In this document: positions 1 to 6,200 of the stretch, piece after piece
Layout: every line of letters begins with the position of its first letter
Position numbering within the stretch: the first letter of the stretch is position 1
Assembly (NCBI GenBank): GCA_019510185.1
Contig: JAEKKV010000026.1
Coordinates: 1 to 54,825, forward strand
Length of the DNA stretch: 54,825 nt
Source: Verrucomicrobiota bacterium
GTDB lineage: Bacteria; Verrucomicrobiota; Verrucomicrobiia; Opitutales; Opitutaceae
Reading direction: 5' to 3'
Program-made: the position numbers and the translations under genes
The notes under the pieces: generated by a model
Told to the model about the DNA's origin: nothing
The model's database searches: none
What the model saw: only the letters and a program-made list of their open reading frames with translations

Positions 1-67
1 TAATTTGCCCATGTCATACCTGCTCTCGACTCCGTCCTCTTTCCTGGTGAGCGTGGCTCCCCTTAAC

Positions 68-74
68 GTTCGGC
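68..74 (+). repeat. attC-like R' box upstream of first cassette gene
   Basis: GTTCGGC, in the context TTAAC-GTTCGGC-AAAGAAG-ATG, lies 7 bases before the start codon at 82. It differs by one base from the integron R' consensus GTTRRRY. The same motif with small changes precedes other small genes here (1348, 1866, 2725, 54560). The rest of the putative attC would lie left of the window, so its partner cannot be checked. Confidence 0.45.
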
Positions 75-81
75 AAAGAAG

Positions 82-555
82 ATGAACCGCTCGCTTAGAA
101 TTGTCCTTGAGGTTTTCGGACCGCCTTTTCTCGGGTTGTTGCCGTTCTACGTGATGATGATGCCCGATTTGGTGTCTGACATCGCTTATGGGCACGTGAA
201 CTCAGGCGAGCATTTCGCGATTATTTGCGGCGCTTACATGTTAGCCGGGATTCCGAGTATCATCTACGCGGTGGTGATGGAGATCGCCTTCTCACACATT
301 CTAAGCCCAAGAAGTTGGCAAGCTGTCATGCTGTCGGCGATATTAGGACTGGTTTCCGGCGAGCTTATCGGTTTGGTCATGAATTCCTTGGATGGTAGGG
401 GTGACGGCGAACCTCACTTTATCAGGACCATGCTTCCGCTTGGATTGGTCGTTGGTTTTTTCATGGGCATCCTCGTGAAGGTACTCTCGAAGAAAGAGCC
501 GAACCATTCTTCCATGAGAAGGCCCAGAGCCAATGACCTTATCCCGGAGCGGTGA
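82..555 (+). CDS. Small multi-pass membrane protein, function unknown
   Basis: 157 aa with no family I recognise. Hydrophobic segments near residues 10-30, 45-68, 80-100 and 113-135 suggest four membrane passes, followed by a short basic, probably cytoplasmic tail. The ATG at 82 is chosen because it follows the A-rich leader AAAGAAG directly after an attC-like motif. The base composition is AT-richer than the chromosomal core that begins at 3.2 kb. It stands alone, in the same orientation as the other small genes at this end, as expected for an integron-type cassette. It is likely a real gene because the frame is open and the hydrophobic pattern is coherent. Confidence 0.6.
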   Translation: MNRSLRIVLEVFGPPFLGLLPFYVMMMPDLVSDIAYGHVNSGEHFAIICGAYMLAGIPSIIYAVVMEIAFSHILSPRSWQAVMLSAILGLVSGELIGLVMNSLDGRGDGEPHFIRTMLPLGLVVGFFMGILVKVLSKKEPNHSSMRRPRANDLIPER

Positions 556-637
556 TCGTGAATTCGCGTGCCCCTTAATCGATTCCGTCCACGCTCAACG
601 GCTGCTCGGTTTCGTCTGAGCGCTGGCGAGATCCGCT

Positions 638-955
638 GAAGTCCGACTCGTTTGGGCTCAAGCGATGGTCGTTTGGGCTTAAGTCCAACTCGCAGGGACT
701 TCAGTCCAACTCGTTCGGACTTCAACGATTTCTCTTCGGACTTAAGCATTTCCTCTTCCGACTTAAGTCCAACTCGCACGGACTTGAGCATTTCCTGCAA
801 AAACATGAACACTTCTTGTAGGTGGAGAAGTCACTATTAGAAGTGTTCATGTTTTTCCTCTTCGGACTCCTCCGCCTATAAGAAGTGTTTAAGCATTTCC
901 TCTTAGGACTTGAACGTTTCTTATAGGGACTGAAGCCAGTCTTTGTTCGATTTGA
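638..955. repeat. Array of degenerate 21-bp repeats
   Basis: Seven full units in exact 21-bp register occupy 638-784, an eighth is partial from 785, and about three more lie at 891-954. Most units end in a variant of TCGGACTT followed by AAG. The first half is one of a few types: tag AGTCCAACTCG, tag ACGATTTCTCT or tag AGCATTTCCTCT. The types are shuffled along the array. An 18-bp perfect inverted repeat (799-856) interrupts it. Both strands read as open seven-residue repeats, but no start signal or natural protein composition supports a gene. No spacer/repeat alternation of CRISPR type is present. Confidence 0.85.
799..856. repeat. Perfect 18-bp inverted repeat inside the 21-bp repeat array
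   Basis: The arms 799-816 and 839-856 are exact reverse complements, separated by a 22-base loop. The left arm begins AAAAACATGAAC and ends ACACTTCT. Part of the right arm, AGAAGTGTT, recurs at about 881-889 without its partner. The stem would be very stable as RNA or as a cruciform. The T-run closing the right arm (852-856) could let it work as a terminator on the plus strand, but no gene lies immediately upstream. Confidence 0.85.
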
Positions 956-1237
956 GCGGGGATGACTTTGGAAAGCATCAGAATTTAAACGGGTTAGCCG
1001 TCAACATCCCGCCGAAGAGGGCGCAGAAGCCATGGCGTTGAAGATGGGGTCACGCCAGAAGCGCGGGCTAAGTCCCCCGTATCGGGCGCTTTTTGCTTAA
1101 AGCCGCCTGGGTGTTCTTCGCCGATCGCGGCGGGGCAGGGGCGGCGCATCGCACCGATAACGGGCCGAGCGCTCATTCCGACCCGGTTCAGGCGGTTTGC
1201 CGCAATGACCGGATCCAACTTATCCCTATTCCAATAC

Positions 1238-1290
1238 CCCGAACTTTGCGTTTGCCGCGCCCGCATCCGGCGTCTCAATGGCCGCTTCTT
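1238..1290 (+). repeat. 53-bp direct repeat, left copy (partner at 3201-3253)
   Basis: The 53 bases are identical to 3201-3253 except one (A at 1265 versus G at 3228). The copies are in direct orientation and 1963 bp apart. The right copy ends 4 bases before the smc ATG. The repeat begins CCCGAACTTTGCG and ends GGCCGCTTCTT. Flanking bases differ, so this is a defined repeat rather than a larger duplication. Nothing else recognisable as a gene was seen at 956-1347. Confidence 0.9.
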
Positions 1291-1347
1291 CGCCTCGTGC
1301 TCCGAGCCGCACGAACCGCGCCAGCGAAGTCACGACTCATTTTGAAC

Positions 1348-1354
1348 ATTGGGC
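1348..1354 (+). repeat. attC-like R' box upstream of lipoprotein gene
   Basis: ATTGGGC, in TGAAC-ATTGGGC-AAATAC-ATG, is 6 bases before the ATG at 1361. It matches GTTRRRY except for the first base. No convincing complementary R''/L'' pair was seen upstream, so this may be a decayed site. Confidence 0.4.
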
Positions 1355-1360
1355 AAATAC

Positions 1361-1747
1361 ATGAACTACCTCGCGGCTATCATTATTCTTTTGCTCCCAT
1401 TCCTTAGCGGCTGCGTCCATACAACGGTGGCGTCACTAAGCCGAAATTCAAATCATCCGGAAATCTCACTTAGTCGAAAGACAACGGGGTATGAACTCGG
1501 CATATGTGGAATTATAGAAAACGGGAGTTATCCTATCGCATGGATCGATCTCAATGGAAGGAAGGACAAATATTCTGATCGGGAGTTCATCGTTCGATTT
1601 CCATCTGATAGGTATTTAAATGAAACTCAGAGAAGGAAAGTTTCAGGTAGTGTTTACGTTGATTGGGAGTCTGAAAAAATTCGGATAGAATTTACGGAAA
1701 AAGGACAGCCATCGAAGCTGAACGGAACATACGACCTGAAAGAGTAA
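1361..1747 (+). CDS. Small putative lipoprotein
   Basis: 128 aa. The N-terminus is a lipoprotein signal: about 15 hydrophobic residues, then lipobox LSGC with the lipidated Cys near residue 20. The mature part is hydrophilic, with alternating short strands (DRYLNETQRRKVSGSVYVDW, then a KIRIEF stretch), so a small beta-rich envelope protein is plausible, but I recognise no family. I prefer the ATG at 1361 over a TTG at 1349 because the TTG falls inside the attC-like motif and would spoil the signal peptide. The gene is flanked by attC-like sequence on both sides and is AT-richer than the core. Confidence 0.65.
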   Translation: MNYLAAIIILLLPFLSGCVHTTVASLSRNSNHPEISLSRKTTGYELGICGIIENGSYPIAWIDLNGRKDKYSDREFIVRFPSDRYLNETQRRKVSGSVYVDWESEKIRIEFTEKGQPSKLNGTYDLKE

Positions 1748-1756
1748 AACCACGGA

Positions 1757-1872
1757 GCCCGACTGCACTTATGAGCGACGATCAGCCAAAGCTAAGCCCC
1801 AGTGAGCGCCTTTCGAATGCACTCGTGGTGCTGGATCGTATGCGCCTCCTTGGCTCATCTTAAGCATTCGGC
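1757..1872 (+). repeat. attC-like recombination site (116 bp)
   Basis: The spacer between two lipoprotein genes folds back on itself. R''-like GCCCGAC (1757-1763) pairs with R'-like ATTCGGC (1866-1872). L''-like TTATGAGC (1769-1776) pairs with GCTCATCTTA (1853-1862). Inside these, ACGATCAGC (1778-1786) pairs with GCTGGATCGT (1830-1839) with one bulged base. The length, the order of boxes and the extrahelical base are all features of integron attC sites. The right end, ATTCGGCAA, abuts the next start codon at 1875. The boxes deviate at single positions from the RYYYAAC/GTTRRRY consensus. Confidence 0.6.
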
Positions 1873-1874
1873 AA

Positions 1875-2264
1875 ATGGAAAAAACGATATTAATATTTTT
1901 ATGCGCAATAGCGTGCTGCATTTCCGGCTGTACTTCCCTTACTTCATTCCAGACTGAAGAAGGTGTTAAGGCGACCCTGATGAAGCTAACGCCACTCGGC
2001 TCAAAACCTGAAGAGGTTTTGGCTTTAGCAGAAAAGAAGGGGCTCAAGAATGTCGATTACAACAAATCGAGGGGCATGCCAAAAACATTCTGCGTTGTAT
2101 CGAGTGGGAAAGAAGAATTCATAGGAAATTCTTATATTTTTTCGGAAATTGGGCATCATTACACATTCCCCATTTTCATGACCGTCACAAACGTATATTG
2201 GGCGTTTGATGAAACTGATCATCTTATTGAAATTCGCGTGCTGAAATCTTTAGATGGCCCATAA
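1875..2264 (+). CDS. Small putative lipoprotein, paralogue of the next gene
   Basis: 129 aa with a lipoprotein signal (lipobox ISGC, Cys near residue 19). A TPLGSKPEEVLALAEKKG segment follows near residues 40-57, and the C-terminus contains YWAFDETDHLIEIRV and ends in DGP. The next gene shares the whole plan (TPLGSTPNEV, FWAFDQNQHLIEI, LGP end), so the two are tandem paralogues, 18 bp apart. The Gly-Ser-x-x-x-x-Val turn followed by a WxFD strand vaguely recalls small BamE/SmpA-type envelope lipoproteins, but that is a guess. It starts 2 bases after an attC-like site. Confidence 0.65.
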   Translation: MEKTILIFLCAIACCISGCTSLTSFQTEEGVKATLMKLTPLGSKPEEVLALAEKKGLKNVDYNKSRGMPKTFCVVSSGKEEFIGNSYIFSEIGHHYTFPIFMTVTNVYWAFDETDHLIEIRVLKSLDGP

Positions 2265-2282
2265 TAGAAGCTGCATAGCCGA

Positions 2283-2669
2283 ATGAAAACTCAGCTCGTC
2301 ACCCTTTGTTTAGCACTTGCTGCACTTCTCGGTTCCAGCTGTGCGTCATTGAGTCCTCATCGATCGGAAAGCGATATAAAGGCGGAGCTGCTAAAACGGA
2401 CGCCGCTGGGTTCAACGCCGAATGAAGTGTTGGCGTTTGTTGCCAAAAATCATCTAGGCGAATTGGAATATGATAAAATCCCAGGTTTTGTTTATGATTG
2501 GGAGCGAGGGGCGTCGAATGCTCGGATTGGGGTATCTTTCATAAAGGCCCAGATCGGTCACTATTATGAATTCCCTGTTTTTGATAACTATACTTTGGCC
2601 TTTTGGGCCTTCGATCAAAACCAGCATTTGATTGAGATTCAGATTATGAAGGGTCTTTTAGGCCCATGA
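2283..2669 (+). CDS. Small putative lipoprotein, paralogue of the previous gene
   Basis: 128 aa with a lipoprotein signal ending in lipobox GSSC (Cys near residue 20). It aligns end to end with the preceding 129-aa protein: shared TPLGS-x-P-x-EVLA, IGH-Y-x-FP, WAFD and HLIEI blocks, and the same length. The two genes are separated by only 18 bp with no attC-like spacer, so they probably travel in one cassette or arose by tandem duplication after insertion. Function unknown, probably attached to the envelope. Confidence 0.65.
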   Translation: MKTQLVTLCLALAALLGSSCASLSPHRSESDIKAELLKRTPLGSTPNEVLAFVAKNHLGELEYDKIPGFVYDWERGASNARIGVSFIKAQIGHYYEFPVFDNYTLAFWAFDQNQHLIEIQIMKGLLGP

Positions 2670-2731
2670 AAACGATGCAGCCGAGCCAGTCGTGGTGGAT
2701 CTGTAATGTTAGCGCGGCTCAAATGTTGGTC
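2658..2731 (+). repeat. Possible degenerate attC-like spacer
   Basis: The spacer between the lipoprotein and the next membrane gene has a GAGCC (2683-2687) / GGCTC (2716-2720) stem and ends in GTTGGTC (2725-2731), close to the R' consensus, followed by AGAAAAAC-ATG. A possible R''-like GGCCCAT overlaps the stop codon of the upstream gene. The pairing is weaker than in the 1757-1872 site. Confidence 0.3.
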
Positions 2732-2739
2732 AGAAAAAC

Positions 2740-3084
2740 ATGGAAAATCCTATTCCTCTCCTAATTCTCGTCGGGTTAATATGCGGGGGCGGATTGGTCA
2801 TGGCGCTCATTTTATTGATCATCGCCACTATCAATAAGACGCGTACTACACGAATCGTTCTCTGTTCATTTGCTATTCTAGCCTTGCTCGCTCAGGGCGG
2901 ATGCTGGGTTGCCGCAAATGGGTTTGGGCGGGCGACTGGGGGTGGCGGCAACAGTACACTGGGCACAGTAGTATTTTTTGCGCTTCTTGTGGCCCTTTTC
3001 TGGTCGGTTGTCCTGATTGCGAGCTCGAAACCAAATTTAATAAAAGAGGAAAGACTTAAGGAGAATCGTGAGGTTAAAGATTGA
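2740..3084 (+). CDS. Small membrane protein, function unknown
   Basis: 114 aa. Three hydrophobic segments are visible, near residues 6-30, 38-60 and 75-95, with a Gly-rich stretch (GRATGGGGNS) between the second and third and a charged C-terminal tail. I recognise no family. The ATG follows the A-rich leader AGAAAAAC, as in the other cassette-like genes. It is the last small gene before the chromosomal core. The 170 bp between it and smc contain a second copy of AAAACCACGGAGCCC (3113-3127, also 1746-1760) and the 53-bp repeat. Confidence 0.55.
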   Translation: MENPIPLLILVGLICGGGLVMALILLIIATINKTRTTRIVLCSFAILALLAQGGCWVAANGFGRATGGGGNSTLGTVVFFALLVALFWSVVLIASSKPNLIKEERLKENREVKD

Positions 3085-3200
3085 ATTCGTGAAAGCTAAA
3101 ACCAAAGAGATGAAAACCACGGAGCCCTGGTGATGGCATTGGCGAGTCTCGCTTACTTCCTCCATGCCCACCTGCCCGAAAGTTGGAGGGGATAAAACCT

Positions 3201-3253
3201 CCCGAACTTTGCGTTTGCCGCGCCCGCGTCCGGCGTCTCAATGGCCGCTTCTT
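3201..3253 (+). repeat. 53-bp direct repeat, right copy, ending at the smc start
   Basis: This is the second copy of the 1238-1290 repeat (52 of 53 bases identical). It lies entirely in the untranslated region just before the smc ATG at 3258 and so must contain or abut the smc leader. If the segment 1291-3253 was inserted next to smc, the repeat is the scar; equally, it could be a dispersed element. No integrase or transposase is visible nearby. Confidence 0.9.
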
Positions 3254-3257
3254 TTGC

Positions 3258-6200
3258 ATGCATCTCAAGGCGCTCAAGCTCCACGGTTTTAAATCCTTTG
3301 CCGACCCCACCACCCTCCGTTTCGAGCCCGGCGTCACCGCCATTGTAGGCCCCAACGGCTGCGGCAAATCCAATGTCGCCGACGCCATCCGCTGGGTGCT
3401 GGGCGAACAGAGCGCCAAGGCCCTTCGCGGCGGCAAGATGCAGGACGTCATTTTCGAGGGCGCCGACACCCGCAAGGCCGCCCAGCTGTGCGAGGTTTCC
3501 CTGCTCCTCACCGATTGCGAAAAACAGCTGGGCAGCGAGTTTCACGAGATCGAGATCATGCGCCGCGTGTTTCGCGACGGCGGCGGCGAGTATTTCTTCA
3601 ACGGCCAGCCCTGCCGCCTGAAGGACATCCAGAAGCTTTTCATGGACACCGGCATCGGCCGCACGTCCTACTCGATCATGGCGCAGGGCCAGATCGACCA
3701 GATCCTGTCCTCCAAGCCCGAGGAACGCCGCGCCGTCTTCGAAGAGGCCGCCGGCATCACGAAGTACAAGTCCCAGCGCAAGGAGGCCCTCGCGAAGCTC
3801 ACGCTCACCGATCAAAATCTCGTGCGCGTGGCCGATGTCGTCGCCGAAATCGGCCGCCAGATCGGCTCGCTCCGCCGTCAGGCGTCGAAGGCGCTTCGTT
3901 ACAAAAAACTCGCCTGGCGCCTCCGCCATCTCGCGCTCGCGCACCATGGGTTTCACCACGCGCAGGTCAGCGGCAATCTCGCGCAACTCGAGGAGCAGGT
4001 CATCCAGCTTCGCGCCGCCGCCGAGACGCGCCGCACCCACCTTCAGCAACAACAGTCCGCCCTGGAGGAGCAGAAGGCCCGCCGCACGCGTCTCAACCAG
4101 CGCGTGCAGGAGGCCCAGCAGGCCGTCTTCGATCTGCGCTCCGAAAAGGAGCAGGCCGAGAACGCCGCCAATCTTTCCCAGATCAAGCGCTCCGGGCTCA
4201 CCGACCGTCTCGAATCCTCCCGGGCCAATCTCGGCGAACTCGAGATGCAGCTCCACGAGTTGTCCTCGCAGGTGGACACCGGTTCGCAGGACAAGCAGCT
4301 CCAGCTCACGCTGCTCGGCGGCTCCGACGCCGTTTTCCAGGACCGCAACCGCGAGCTCGCCGTCGTCGAGGCGGAGTTGACCAAGCTGGAGCAGGAGTTG
4401 CAGCAGACGAAATTCCAGCTTCTTCAATTCGAGAGCAACGTCGCCCGTCTGCGCACCGATTGTTCCAGCTACGAGGTCGACCAGAAAACCTCCGCGCACC
4501 GCCACGAGTCCGTCGCCGGCGAACTCGAGCAGGTCCGCCAGCAGCAGGCCTCCGCCGCCCAGCTCGCCGCGGAGTTTTCCGCCCGGGTCGAGGAAGCCAG
4601 CGTCGCCAAGGCCCGCGCCCATCAGGAGACGCAGGACGTGCAGATCCAGATCGGCGATCTCACCCGTGAATTCCGCGACGCGCAGAAGAAACTTCAGGAC
4701 ATCGACCGCCAGCTCGCCCAGCGCACCGCGCGCCTGAAGTTGCTCCAGCAGCTGCAGGAGAAGTTCGAAGGTTTCGGCGAAGGCGCCAAGGCCGTGCTGC
4801 AAGGCCGCCTGGCCGCGAGCTTGGGCGACGGCAAGCCGTTGCCGATCACGCACGGGCTCGAGGTCCGTCCGGATGCCGCCCGCGCCATCGAGGCCCTGCT
4901 CGGCTCCGCGGTCGAGGCGATCACCGTCGCCGATGTCGCCACCGCGCAAAAGATCATCGCCCAGCTCGAAACCGAGCAGATCGGCGCGGCAGTGCTGCAA
5001 ATCCCCGGGCTCAAGTCCCAGATCGCCGGCCCGGACTCGTTGCCCGCCGGCCTGACGTCCGCGGCTTCCGCGCTCCTCAATCTCGACGCCGGCCATCCGG
5101 CCGCCGCGTTGCTCGGCGCCTGCTATCTGGCGGACGACCTCAACGCGTTTCTGGATTTCTGGCAGGCGAATCCCGGCTTCACCTTCCTCGCCGTCGCGAC
5201 CCGCAAGGGCGAGGTGGTTGACCGTCGCGGCCTTGTCTTCGGCGGCTACGCCAAGAAGAACAACGCGAGCCTGCTCCAGCGCGAGATCGACCTGCGCGAA
5301 ACCGCCAAGGGTCTCGCCGACGACCAGAAGCAGCACGACGACCAGAAGGCCTTTATCGACGGTCTCAACGCCCGCCTGGCCGAGGCCGAGACGACGCTCG
5401 AAGCCAAGCGTGCCGAGGTGCTCGAAGCCTCGCAGCAGCTCGCCACCGTGCAGTCCGAAGAGCGCAACGCCCAGCGTTCGTTGGAAGAAATCGGCGGCCG
5501 CGCCGTGCGCATGGAGTCGGAGTTGCAGGGACTCGAAGCCCAACGCAACGAAACCCAGGCCCGCTTCGATCGGGCGCAGACCGCGCTGGCCGAAGCCGCC
5601 GCCGCGGTGGAGCACGGCCGTGCGCGCATTCACGAGATGGAGACGCGCATCACCGAGCTGCGCACCGACCGGGATGGGAAACGCGAAACGCTCGCCCAGG
5701 CCCGTCTGGAGCTCGCCGAGCGCCGCCAGAAGGTCGAAGTCCTCGACCGCGGCATCGCCGACATGGAGCGCCGCCGCGCGCAACTTTCCGAAATCCTCGT
5801 CCAGCGCCAGCAGGAGATCGAGGTGTGGTCCGAGCAGATCGGCCAGTTGGAGCAGGAAAGCGCCAGCCAGCGCGCCCGCGCCGGCCAGATCGTGGAAACG
5901 CTCGCCGTCGCCCAGCAGCAGGTGGAGCAGATTCGCATCGAACTCGCCGACGTGGAGCGTGAGATCGGCGGAGTGGAAAATTCCCAGGACGGCATTCGCA
6001 CCGACGCCGAGAAGGCGCAGAGCGAACTTGGCCGTTGCGAAGTGCAGCTCGCCCAGAGCAAGTCGCGCGCGCAGTTCATCGAAGAGGACGTGCAGCGGGA
6101 GTTCCAGATCCGCGTGGGCCAGTACGATTGGCGCGCGCTCCTTTGGCGTTCCGAGGACGATCCGCCCGATTTGAAACCGCTCGACCTCGACGATGACGAG

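Noticed and set aside
414..840. Seven-residue-repeat open frames on both strands in the 21-bp array
   Set aside because: The repeat unit is 21 bp, so any frame without stops is open on both strands. No start context, no second codon signal, and both strands equally open; treated as a DNA repeat.
638..955. CRISPR array
   Set aside because: Units have no constant repeat of 23-40 bases separated by unique spacers; the variable halves recur several times, and no cas gene is present.
1093..1407. Open frames at 994-1278 (minus) and 1093-1407 (plus), and a 45-residue frame containing the 53-bp repeat
   Set aside because: Composition is Arg/Pro-rich and shows no protein pattern. The longest shared stretch (PELCVCRARIRRLNGRFF) is just the translation of the 53-bp repeat, which is non-coding in its second copy before smc.
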